Below the pieces are notes generated by a model. That model searched no databases. It worked only from the letters and a program-made list of their open reading frames with translations, and was not told where the DNA came from. 37,116 bases of DNA from VRUE01 sp044867925. Lineage in GTDB: Bacteria; Actinomycetota; Thermoleophilia; Solirubrobacterales; 70-9. Below are positions 26,131 to 33,044 of the stretch, piece after piece; position 1 is the stretch's first letter; the number at the start of each line of letters is the position of its first letter. Both the position numbers and the translations under genes were made by a program. The stretch covers positions 1-37,116 of the forward strand of contig JBIOVV010000089.1 of NCBI GenBank assembly GCA_044867925.1, in the 5' to 3' direction.

Positions 26131-26237
26131 CCCGGCAGGGGTGGAGCGTCTTGTACTTTTTGGGCGTCCACCCCCGAGGCGTCAGCAAGTACGTCTCCAT
26201 CCAAAAAGCTAAGCGGAACACCTGCCGAGATGACCGC
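26123..26237. repeat. 115-bp inverted duplication between cysO and rfbF
   Basis: GCGGTCATCCCGGCAGGGGT (26123-26142) recurs inverted at 26218-26237 with 18 of 20 bases matching. Each arm is followed inward, after 10-14 bases, by CTTTTTGG. Each arm therefore carries the same parts, roughly 40 bp long. The arm on the cysO side is the terminator of cysO; the other contains the rfbF start codon. Apart from this, 26131-26237 shows no gene. Confidence 0.6.
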
Positions 26238-26238
26238 T
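26203..26238 (-). terminator. Rho-independent terminator after cysO
   Basis: Starting at the cysO stop codon, the RNA folds AGCGG-U-CAUCU / AGGUG-UU-CCGCU with a CGGC loop (26238-26212), followed by UAGCUUUUU (T5 at 26207-26203). The two stem parts have one wobble pair and a small internal loop. This separates the riboswitch-controlled thrC-cysO unit from the sugar-nucleotide genes. Confidence 0.7.
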
Positions 26239-26510
26239 CAACCACCAGCAACCGCAGGCAAAATCGTGACCTCGGCCCCGTCGTCGATCTGCGTCTCGAG
26301 TCCCTGCTGGAAGCGAATGTCCTCGCCGCTGACGTAGACGTTGACGAAGCGGCGCAGGTCGCCGTCCTGGGTGATCCGCTCGCGCAGGGTGCCATGGGCC
26401 TCGAAGACGGCGTCGAGCACCTCGCCGACGGTGGACCCGGCCACCTCGAGCTCGGCTTCTCCCCCGGTCGCCGCACGCAGCTGGGTCGGGATCTTCACGG
26501 TGACTGACAT
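26238..26510 (-). CDS. cysO: CysO-like sulfur-carrier protein (ubiquitin-like, MoaD/ThiS family)
   Basis: This 90-residue ubiquitin-fold protein ends VTILPAVAGG. The terminal Gly-Gly can be activated and converted to a thiocarboxylate. VTVKIPTQLR, FVNVYVSGEDIRF and the C terminus closely resemble mycobacterial CysO, which gives sulfur to a PLP enzyme (CysM) for cysteine synthesis and is freed by the protease Mec. Neither cysM nor mec is in this window. Instead the gene overlaps a threonine-synthase-like gene by one base (TGATG), making that enzyme its likely partner. A strong hairpin terminator follows. Confidence 0.9.
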   Translation of the reverse strand: MSVTVKIPTQLRAATGGEAELEVAGSTVGEVLDAVFEAHGTLRERITQDGDLRRFVNVYVSGEDIRFQQGLETQIDDGAEVTILPAVAGG

Positions 26511-27742
26511 CAGACGCTTACCTCCTGGGCGAACTCGGTCTCGAAGCTGTCGAGATCGGGATCGATCTCGTGCATGCGGAACCTATCGCGGGTCGCGTCG
26601 AGCGTCTTCAGGCCCTCGCCGGTGATGTAGACGACGACGCGCTCGCCGGTCCCGATCGCACCGCGATCGGCCAGCTTCTTCAGCACGCCTACGGTGACGC
26701 CGCCGGCGGTCTCGGTGAAGATCCCCGTGGTCTCGGCCAGGAGGCTGATCCCGTCGCGAATCTCAGCGTCGGTGACGGCGTCGATCGCGCCGCCGGTGCG
26801 GCGGGCCTGCTCGACCGCGTAGGGGCCGTCGGCCGGATCGCCGATCGCCAGGCTCTTGGCGATCGTCTCGGGACGCTGCGGCTTGCAGACGTCCCAGCCT
26901 TCCGCGAAAGCGGTGGCGACGGGGCTGCAGCCCTCCGCCTGGGCGCCGTTGAAGACCGGCTGCTCACCCTCGACCAGGCCGATGTCCAGCCACTCCTGGA
27001 AGCCGCGACCGACCTTGGTGAAGAGCGATCCCGAGGCGATCGGGCAGACCACGCGATCGGGCAGCTTCCAACCGAGCTGCTCGGCGGTCTCGTAGGCAAG
27101 GGTCTTCGAGCCCTCGGCGTAGTAGGGGCGCAGATTGACGTTGACGAATGCCCAGGGGCGCGTTTCGGCGAGCTGGGTGCAGAGGCGGTTGACGTCGTCG
27201 TAGTTGCCCCGTACGCCGACCAGGTTGGTGCCGTAGATGCCGGTGGCGAGCAGCTTCTGCTCCTCCAGGTTGGCGGGGACGAAGACGTAGGAAGCGAGGC
27301 CGGCGGCGGCGGCGTGGGCGGCGACGGCGTTGGCGAGGTTGCCGGTCGAGGCGCAGGCGACGGTCTCGAAGCCGAGCTCCTGCGCCTTGGCGACGGCGAC
27401 GGCGACGACGCGGTCCTTGAAGGAGTGGGTCGGGTTGGCGGCGTCGTTCTTGATCCAGATCTCGGCGTCGACCCCGAGGCGCTCGGCGAGGCGGTCGGCG
27501 CGCAGCAGCGGCGTCAAGCCCGGCTCGAGCGGATCGCCGGGACGGCCCTCGAAGGGCAGGAAGTCGGCGTAGCGCCAGATGCCCTGCGAGCCGGCCTGAA
27601 TCTTGCGCTTGGTCTCTGCCGGATCGAGCGCCGAGTGGTCATAGGCGACTTCCAACGGCCCGAAGCAGTTCTCACAGGCGAAGTGCGCGCCGAGGTCATA
27701 CGTCGCCCCGCACTCCTTGCACTTCAGATTTTCGATTGCCAT
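26510..27742 (-). CDS. thrC: Threonine-synthase-like PLP enzyme under a SAM-I riboswitch
   Basis: This 410-residue fold-type II PLP enzyme begins with a zinc ribbon, C8-X2-C11-X11-C23-X2-C26. The PLP lysine is K109 in NPTHSFKDR; many threonine synthases have Gly where this has His106. The ASTGNLANAVAAHAA loop and the GSGPLF-like IASGSLFTKVGRG fit the threonine synthase group (O-phosphohomoserine to threonine). However, it follows a SAM-I riboswitch and overlaps a CysO-type sulfur carrier. A sulfur-incorporating activity, making homocysteine from O-phosphohomoserine, is therefore a real alternative. ATG 27742 is chosen over 27751 because AGAGGG lies 9 nt before it. Confidence 0.85.
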   Translation of the reverse strand: MAIENLKCKECGATYDLGAHFACENCFGPLEVAYDHSALDPAETKRKIQAGSQGIWRYADFLPFEGRPGDPLEPGLTPLLRADRLAERLGVDAEIWIKNDAANPTHSFKDRVVAVAVAKAQELGFETVACASTGNLANAVAAHAAAAGLASYVFVPANLEEQKLLATGIYGTNLVGVRGNYDDVNRLCTQLAETRPWAFVNVNLRPYYAEGSKTLAYETAEQLGWKLPDRVVCPIASGSLFTKVGRGFQEWLDIGLVEGEQPVFNGAQAEGCSPVATAFAEGWDVCKPQRPETIAKSLAIGDPADGPYAVEQARRTGGAIDAVTDAEIRDGISLLAETTGIFTETAGGVTVGVLKKLADRGAIGTGERVVVYITGEGLKTLDATRDRFRMHEIDPDLDSFETEFAQEVSV

Positions 27743-27775
27743 CCGATCCATCCCTCTCGTTGCGTTACCGCCAAC

Positions 27776-27807
27776 AAAAAAACCTCCGCCTTTTGTGGGG
27801 CAGAGGT
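27776..27807 (-). terminator. Riboswitch terminator (expression platform)
   Basis: ACCTC-T-GCC (27807-27799) pairs with GGC-G-GAGGT (27790-27782) and is followed by a run of seven T (27782-27776). The loop contains CCCCACA (27800-27794), which exactly complements TGTGGGG (27827-27821), the 3' side of aptamer stem P1 plus flanking bases. Ligand-bound P1 would free the terminator; without ligand the antiterminator forms. This makes it an OFF switch 34 nt before the thrC start. Confidence 0.9.
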
Positions 27808-27822
27808 CCGATCGGACTTTCC

Positions 27823-27935
27823 CCACATCTTTCAGGTCGCGTGACCTGCTGGAGTTGGCACCTCCCCCGAACCTGACGGTCCGGGGCGGTTGCCGGGGTT
27901 TCTACGGGCCAGTCCCTCCACCCCTCTAGATGTGG
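27823..27935 (-). ncRNA. SAM-I (S-box) riboswitch aptamer
   Basis: On the minus strand P1 is CCACATCT (27935-27928) with AGATGTGG (27830-27823). The conserved core follows in order: AGAGG, GGAGGGACTGGCCC, GAAACCCCGGCAACC, a GC-rich P3 arm, GAGGTGCCAACTCCAGCA, and a P4 hairpin (CAGGTC/GACCTG) before GAAAGAT. These are the invariant blocks of the SAM-I family, which senses S-adenosylmethionine and usually controls methionine, cysteine or SAM genes. The next gene is thrC-like. Confidence 0.95.
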
Positions 27936-28094
27936 CGCTTATGTGGGACAAAGACTAACAGCAGCAGTCAATGGAATCTTTGACCGCTACGCGTGCCAAA
28001 GGGAAGTTTCGTTCAGGGCGACGGCTCTGAGCTCCGCCGCGATGCGGCGGCTAACCTTGTCCGCCCATGCCCGACGAGACGATGAGCGTGAACG
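27936..28094. other. Divergent intergenic region between the riboswitch and corA
   Basis: It must hold promoters for the riboswitch transcript (minus) and corA (plus). TTGACT (27971-27966, minus) and TTGACC (27979-27984, plus) are possible -35 boxes, but neither has a convincing -10 at 16-18 nt. A CCGCCGC/GCGGCGG hairpin (about 28034-28048) precedes corA. A 33-codon frame at 28067-28168 overlaps the corA start in another phase; I do not consider it a gene. Confidence 0.4.
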
Positions 28095-29102
28095 ATGCCG
28101 AACCTTCCGAAGCCGAGGCTGCGACGCGTCGGCCGGCGCGACGAGCTCATCTCCGCGGCGCCGCAGGCTGAGCCGCAGACCCCCAACGTCGAGCAGATCG
28201 ACGCCGCCGGTCTGCGCTGGGTCAACATCGAGCGACCCGGCGCTCTCGAGCGCACCTGGCTCGAGCAGAGCTTCGACTTCCACGCCCTCGACCTCGAGGA
28301 CGTGCTCTCGCGCAACCAGCGGCCGAAGATCGACGTCTACGACGACTACCTCTTCATCGTCCTCCATTTCCCCGTCTTCGATCCCGCCGCCGGCCGGCTC
28401 GGCACCGGCGAGCTCGACCTCTTCGTCGGCCCCGGCTACCTGGTGACGATCCCCAACCAGCCGCTGCAGCCGGTCGAGTACCTCTTCGAGCGCTGCCGGG
28501 CCAAGGAGGAGCTGCGCGAGCAGCTCTTCTCGCGCGGCTCGGGTTACCTGCTCTACCGCCTCGTCGACGACAGCTTCGACTACTGCTTCCCGATGCTGCG
28601 CAAGATCGGCAACAAGCTCGATGCGCTCGAGGACGACATCTTCGAGGGGCGCTCCGAGGAGGTCGTGCGCGACATCTCCAACGTCAAGCAGGAGATCATC
28701 AACTTCCGCAAGGTGATCCGCCCGCAGCGCCCGGTCCTGCGCGACCTGGAGAAGGTCAAGCAGCGCTACCTCGCCACCGACCTCGACCTGGAGATCTACT
28801 TCGACGACATCGTCGATGCCCACGAGCGGATCTGGGACATGCTCGAGAACTACAAGGAGGTGGTCGAGGCGCTGGCCGAGACCAACGAGTCGGTCATCTC
28901 CCACCGCGTCAACGACATCCTCCGCGTGCTCACCTCGATCAGCGTCATCGTCCTGCCGCTGACGCTTATCGCGAGCATCTGGGGAATGAACGTCGGCGTG
29001 CCTGGCGAGGGCGACCCGACCGACTTCTACCTGATCGTCGGCGCGATGCTGGCGATGTTCGGGGCGATGATCGCCTACTTCCGCAAGCGCGGCTGGCTCT
29101 GA
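28095..29102 (+). CDS. corA: CorA-family divalent metal channel
   Basis: This 335-residue pentameric-type Mg2+/Co2+ transporter has a long cytosolic alpha/beta and coiled-coil region (residues 1-270, including VVRDISNVKQEIINFRKVIRPQRPVLRDL). Two C-terminal membrane helices follow: VLTSISVIVLPLTLIASIW, then the selectivity motif GMN (near 296), and YLIVGAMLAMFGAMIAY. The C terminus RKRGWL is cytosolic. ATG 28095 gives the typical N terminus, and no strong Shine-Dalgarno sequence is visible. It is followed by repeat copy C. Confidence 0.93.
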   Translation: MPNLPKPRLRRVGRRDELISAAPQAEPQTPNVEQIDAAGLRWVNIERPGALERTWLEQSFDFHALDLEDVLSRNQRPKIDVYDDYLFIVLHFPVFDPAAGRLGTGELDLFVGPGYLVTIPNQPLQPVEYLFERCRAKEELREQLFSRGSGYLLYRLVDDSFDYCFPMLRKIGNKLDALEDDIFEGRSEEVVRDISNVKQEIINFRKVIRPQRPVLRDLEKVKQRYLATDLDLEIYFDDIVDAHERIWDMLENYKEVVEALAETNESVISHRVNDILRVLTSISVIVLPLTLIASIWGMNVGVPGEGDPTDFYLIVGAMLAMFGAMIAYFRKRGWL

Positions 29103-29156
29103 GCCTTCCGCTGTTCCTTTTCCTGGCATATCGGGGGAAAGGAACAGCGGAAGGCT
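29102..29156. repeat. Dispersed intergenic palindrome, copy C (perfect 19-bp arms)
   Basis: AGCCTTCCGCTGTTCCTTT (29102-29120) is exactly inverted at 29138-29156 with a 17-nt loop, and a few more pairs can extend into the loop. It starts at the last base of the corA stop codon and lies 18 nt before the HIT gene. The arm shares AAAGGAACAGCGGA with copy A and most of its bases with copy B. No T tract follows, so it may be a bidirectional stability element or a REP-like palindrome. Confidence 0.75.
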
Positions 29157-29174
29157 GAATAGGATGAGACGCCC

Positions 29175-29663
29175 GTGGCAAATTTCCGCATCTGGGCGCC
29201 CTGGCGCCTCGCCTACGTGAAGGACGCAGCCAAGGACATCGAGGAGGAGTGCATCTTCTGCGCCAAGCCGGCGGCGGAGGCCGATGAAGAGAACCTGATC
29301 GTCCACCGTGGCGAGCGTTCCTTCGTCATTCTCAACCTCTACCCGTACACCAACGGGCACCTGATGGTGGCGCCCTACGAGCACACGGCGCGGATCCAGG
29401 ACCTGCCGGCCGAGACCGTCGCCGAGATGATGGCGCTGTCGCAGCGGGCGATGAACCGGCTGGAAGAGGTCTACGACCCGCACGGCTACAACGTCGGCTT
29501 CAACCAGGGCCGCGTCGCCGGCGCCGGCGTCGAGCACCACATCCACATGCACGTCGTCCCGCGCTGGGGCGGCGACACCAACTTCATGCCGGTGATCGCC
29601 GACACCAAGGTGATGCCGCAGACGCTCGAGCAGAGCTACGAGGCGCTGAAGGGAGCGTTTTGA
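29175..29663 (+). CDS. HIT-domain nucleotide hydrolase/phosphorylase
   Basis: This 162-residue histidine-triad protein has the catalytic triad in VEHHIHMHVVPRW (HxHxHxx, near residue 120), LNLYPYTNGHLMVAPYEHTA and a zinc-type pair CIFC near residue 26. The family acts on dinucleoside polyphosphates such as Ap4A or on adenylated compounds. The resemblance to actinobacterial Ap4A-type HIT enzymes is good, but the substrate is inferred. The start is GTG 29175 with a weak AGGATGAG upstream. Its stop overlaps the next gene (TTGA). Confidence 0.9.
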   Translation: MANFRIWAPWRLAYVKDAAKDIEEECIFCAKPAAEADEENLIVHRGERSFVILNLYPYTNGHLMVAPYEHTARIQDLPAETVAEMMALSQRAMNRLEEVYDPHGYNVGFNQGRVAGAGVEHHIHMHVVPRWGGDTNFMPVIADTKVMPQTLEQSYEALKGAF

Positions 29664-31042
29664 GCGAGCAGCCGGTCCTTGCCCCGCCGGGCATCTTCAA
29701 GGCATACGACATCCGCGGCCTGCACGGCAGCGAGATGGACGAGACGACCGCGCATGCGATCGGCCGCGCCTTTGCCCGGGTGCTGGGCAAGCTGCGCGGC
29801 AAGCCGACGAGCGAGCTGCGCGTCGGCCTCGGACGCGACATGCGCCTCACCGCCCCGGCGATGGCGGCGGAGCTGCGCGACGGGATGATCTTCGAGGGCG
29901 CCACGGTGCTCGACGCGGGCATGGTCGCGACCGAGATGCTCTACCACCTGGTCGGCTCGCGCCAGCTCGACGGCGGCGCGATGGTGACCGCCTCGCACAA
30001 CCCCAAGGCCTACACCGGGGTCAAGCTGGTGCGCGAGGGCGCCCTGCCGCTCTCCGGCGACGCCGGCATCGGCGACGTCAGGGCGGAGATCGAGGCCGGG
30101 CTCGGCCACGCGCCCGGCGGCGGCTCGCTGCAGGAGGTCGACATCTGGGATGAGTTCCGCGCCCAGGCGCTTTCCTTCATCGATCCCGGCAAGGTGAGGC
30201 CGATGAAGGTGGTCGTCGACGGCGGCAACGGCATGGCGGGACCGATGATCGGTCCGACCCTGCACGGGCTCGGCCTCGAGCTGGAAGAGATGTACTTCGA
30301 GCCCGATGGCGAGTTCCCCGACCACGAGCCCAACCCGCTGCTGGAGGAGAACCGGCGGATGATCATCGATCGCGTGCGCGCCTCAGGCGCCGAGCTCGGC
30401 ATCGCCTGGGACGGCGACGCCGACCGCTGCTTCTTCATCGACGGCAACGGCGAGTTCTGCGACGGCGACTTCATCTGCGCCCTGCTGGCCCGTGCTGCGC
30501 TCGCGAAGAACCCCGGCGCGACGATCCTCTATGACCCGCGCTCGAGCCGAGCCGTTCCCGATCTGGTTGCCGCCGAAGGGGGACGCTCGGACCTCTCTCG
30601 CGTCGGCCACGCCTTCTTCAAGGCACGGATGCGCGAGGAGAACGCCGCCTTCGGCGGCGAGGTCTCCGGCCACTACTACTTCCGCGACTTCTGGAACGCC
30701 GACTCGGGCACGATCCCGGCCCTGCTGGTGCTGGAGCTGCTCTCCGTCGACGGCCGCTCGCTGGCCGAGCTGATGGCCGAGTTCCGCTCCCGCTACTTCA
30801 TCTCCGGCGAGATCAACTCCGAGGTCGCCGACCCCGCGGCAAAGATCGCCGAGATCACCGAGCGCTACGCCGACGGCGAGCAGGCCACCCTCGACGGGAT
30901 CTCGGTCGACTATCCCGAGTGGCACTTCAACGTGAGGCCCTCCAACACCGAGCCACTGCTGCGCCTCAACCTCGAGTCGCTGGTCTCGCGCGAGGACATG
31001 GAGGCCAAGCGCGACGAGGTCCTCGGGCTGATCCGCGCGTGA
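29660..31042 (+). CDS. manB: Phosphomannomutase / phosphoglucomutase
   Basis: This 460-residue alpha-D-phosphohexomutase interconverts hexose 1- and 6-phosphates for glycan and nucleotide-sugar synthesis. The four domains show IFKAYDIRG (12-20), the phosphoserine site TASHNP (near 112), the Mg loop DGDADR (near 255), sugar-binding GEVSGHYYF (near 335), and phosphate-binding RPSNTEPLLRL (near 425). The start is TTG 29660, overlapping the HIT stop, with GGGAG 5 nt upstream. It could supply mannose-1-P or glucose-1-P, the latter being the substrate of the nearby rfbF product. Confidence 0.92.
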   Translation: MSEQPVLAPPGIFKAYDIRGLHGSEMDETTAHAIGRAFARVLGKLRGKPTSELRVGLGRDMRLTAPAMAAELRDGMIFEGATVLDAGMVATEMLYHLVGSRQLDGGAMVTASHNPKAYTGVKLVREGALPLSGDAGIGDVRAEIEAGLGHAPGGGSLQEVDIWDEFRAQALSFIDPGKVRPMKVVVDGGNGMAGPMIGPTLHGLGLELEEMYFEPDGEFPDHEPNPLLEENRRMIIDRVRASGAELGIAWDGDADRCFFIDGNGEFCDGDFICALLARAALAKNPGATILYDPRSSRAVPDLVAAEGGRSDLSRVGHAFFKARMREENAAFGGEVSGHYYFRDFWNADSGTIPALLVLELLSVDGRSLAELMAEFRSRYFISGEINSEVADPAAKIAEITERYADGEQATLDGISVDYPEWHFNVRPSNTEPLLRLNLESLVSREDMEAKRDEVLGLIRA

Positions 31043-32043
31043 CCCTCTCGCCAGAGCAGGCGGTCGAGCAGGCGGCGCTGGCCGGGGTCCACTGCCTGCG
31101 CATCCCAACCCCCTTTGCCGTCGGGCGGGTCAACTGCTACCTGATCGAGGACGAGCCGCTCACCCTCGTCGACACCGGGCCCAACTCGGGCAAGGCGCTG
31201 GACGAGCTGCAGTCGCAGCTGGCCGTGCGCGGTCACGCGATCGACGACCTCGAGCTGCTCGTCATCACCCACCAGCACATCGACCATCTCGGCCTGGCCG
31301 AGATCGTCGTCCAGCGCTCCGGCGCCGAAGTCGCCGCACTCGGGGCGGCGCAGGAGCGACTGGCCAACTTCGACGAGGACGCCGAGGCCGAGGACCGCTT
31401 CGCGGTCGAGCTGATGCTGCGCAACGGCATTCCCGAGGAGGTGACGGTGGCGCTGCGCAGCGTCTCGCGCAGCTTCCGCGGCTGGGGCTCGCACGTCGAG
31501 GTGACCCGGCCGCTCGCCGACGGCGAGGCGCTGGCGTTCCGAGACCGCACCCTGCAGGCCATCCACCGCCCCGGCCACAGCCCCTCCGACACGGTCTTCT
31601 GGGACGAGCAGCGCAAGATCCTGATCGCCGCCGACCACCTGATCGCCCACATCTCCTCCAACCCGCTGATCAGCCGCCCGCTCGACGGCTCGGTCGGGCG
31701 CCCGCAGGCGCTCGTCACCTACATCGAGTCGATGCGCAAGACGCGCGAGATGCCGGCCGAGATCGTCCTCTCCGGTCACGGCGATCCGATCGTCGACCAC
31801 GTCGCCCTGATCGACGACCGCATCGCCAAGCACGAGCGCCGCAAGGAGAAGATCTACAAGCTGATCGCCGAGCAGCCGCGCAGCGGCTTCGACATCGCCC
31901 AGGCGATCTGGGGCAACGTCGCCGTCACCCAGGCCTTCCTCACCCTCTCCGAGGTGATCGGCCACGCCGACCTGCTGGTCAACGAGGGACGGGTCCGCGA
32001 AGCAGAGGACGGGGCGGTGATCCGCTATGAGGCGACCCGGTAG
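31039..32043 (+). CDS. Metallo-beta-lactamase-fold hydrolase with C-terminal winged helix
   Basis: This 334-residue MBL-fold protein carries the metal motifs THQHIDHLGLAE (near residue 80), HRPGHSPSDTVF (near 180), AADHLIAH and LSGHGDP. The C-terminal region (about 270-320), with RRKEKIYKLIAEQPRSGFDIAQAIWGN, resembles the winged-helix tail of LACTB2-type hydrolases. This set includes RNA endonucleases and thioester hydrolases, so the substrate is open. The start is GTG 31039, overlapping the mutase stop (GTGA). An open frame further upstream lies in the mutase gene and is not used. Confidence 0.85.
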   Translation: MTLSPEQAVEQAALAGVHCLRIPTPFAVGRVNCYLIEDEPLTLVDTGPNSGKALDELQSQLAVRGHAIDDLELLVITHQHIDHLGLAEIVVQRSGAEVAALGAAQERLANFDEDAEAEDRFAVELMLRNGIPEEVTVALRSVSRSFRGWGSHVEVTRPLADGEALAFRDRTLQAIHRPGHSPSDTVFWDEQRKILIAADHLIAHISSNPLISRPLDGSVGRPQALVTYIESMRKTREMPAEIVLSGHGDPIVDHVALIDDRIAKHERRKEKIYKLIAEQPRSGFDIAQAIWGNVAVTQAFLTLSEVIGHADLLVNEGRVREAEDGAVIRYEATR

Positions 32044-32992
32044 CCGGCGTTCCGCCAAGAAGCGGATGCTGATCATCGTCAATCCCTATGCGACGACGGT
32101 CTCGGACCGGCTGAAGAACCTGGTGGTCTACGCCCTGCAGGGGCGCTTCGAGGTGGAAACGATCGAGACGGAGGCACAGAACCATGCGACCGAGATCGGG
32201 CGGGAGGTGCGGGACCACGGCTACGACGTAGTAGTCGCCTTCGGCGGGGACGGGACGCTCAACGAGGTTGCCAACGGGCTGGCGGGTACGGACGTGCCGG
32301 TCTCGGTGCTGCCCGGCGGCTCGACCAACGTGGTCTGCCGGACACTGGGGATACCGAACGACGTGGTCGACGCCACCGAGCACCTCCTGGCGATGGTCGA
32401 CGAGTGGCAGCCGCGCAAGATCGACCTCGGCTTGGCCGATCGGCGCCACTTCGTCTTCTCCTGCGGCGCCGGAATCGACGCCACGGTGGTCAAGCGAGTC
32501 GACGCGCACCCGCGAATGAAGTCGGCGGCCGGTCCCTATTACTTCACCTGGGCGGCCGTGTCCGCCTTCTACCGCTCCTACCTCTACAACCCCGTGCGCC
32601 TACGGGTGCGGACGCAAGGTCAGACGATCGAGGGGGTGACCGCGCTCGCCCAGAACTCCGACCCATTCACCTTCTTCGCCAGCCGTCCGGTGCGGGTCTG
32701 CGAGGACGTTGCCTTCGACGACGGCACACTGGCGCTCGGCGTGCTCAAGCGCGCCGCGCAGCGCGACATGCCGACGCTGATCCCGCGCATTTTCAGCGAC
32801 AAACGGCCCGCCGCCCGCCACCGCCAGATCGAGCACTTCGCCGCCATCGCCGAGGCCAGCATCGCCTCGACCTCGGAGACCAAGGACGGAGTCGCTCGTC
32901 CCTTCCCGGTCCAGGTCGACGGCGACTACATCGGCGAGCGCACCGAGCTCGAGCTGCGGGTCGATCCGGGCGCGCTGACGATCGTCTCCTGA
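32027..32992 (+). CDS. Diacylglycerol/lipid kinase-like protein
   Basis: This 321-residue protein has the DAGK catalytic domain: IIVNPYATTVSDR (16-28), the nucleotide loop FGGDGTLNEVANGLAG (near 71-86) and PGGSTNVVCRTLG (near 96-108). C-terminal beta strands follow, with DDGTLALGVL and the VQVDGDYIGE strand typical of YegS/DgkB proteins. It should phosphorylate diacylglycerol, sphingoid base or a related lipid. The N terminus is basic (RRPGSRRSAKKR). ATG 32027 overlaps the MBL gene by 17 bp, so expression is coupled. Confidence 0.88.
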   Translation: MRRPGSRRSAKKRMLIIVNPYATTVSDRLKNLVVYALQGRFEVETIETEAQNHATEIGREVRDHGYDVVVAFGGDGTLNEVANGLAGTDVPVSVLPGGSTNVVCRTLGIPNDVVDATEHLLAMVDEWQPRKIDLGLADRRHFVFSCGAGIDATVVKRVDAHPRMKSAAGPYYFTWAAVSAFYRSYLYNPVRLRVRTQGQTIEGVTALAQNSDPFTFFASRPVRVCEDVAFDDGTLALGVLKRAAQRDMPTLIPRIFSDKRPAARHRQIEHFAAIAEASIASTSETKDGVARPFPVQVDGDYIGERTELELRVDPGALTIVS

Positions 32993-33003
32993 GGGGCAGG
33001 AGA
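32985..33003 (+). terminator. Hairpin between convergent lipid-kinase and rel genes
   Basis: TCTCCTG (32985-32991) and CAGGAGA (32997-33003) form a perfect 7-bp stem with a 5-nt loop, spanning the stop codon of the lipid-kinase gene. No T tract follows. A GCCGGCCGGC palindrome a little further on could add to bidirectional termination. The remaining gap to 33044 holds nothing else. Confidence 0.4.
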
Positions 33004-33044
33004 GAAGCGACGATCCTTCCGCCGGCCGGCTCCGCTCAGAGACG

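Noticed and set aside
27936..28020. A specific promoter for the SAM-riboswitch transcript
   Set aside because: TTGACT is present, but no -10 lies at an acceptable distance, so I did not call it as a promoter.
28067..28168. 33-codon frame overlapping the corA start, considered as a corL-like leader peptide
   Set aside because: It is short, lacks a clear ribosome binding site and shows no proline-rich or metal-sensing pattern; only relatives could support it.
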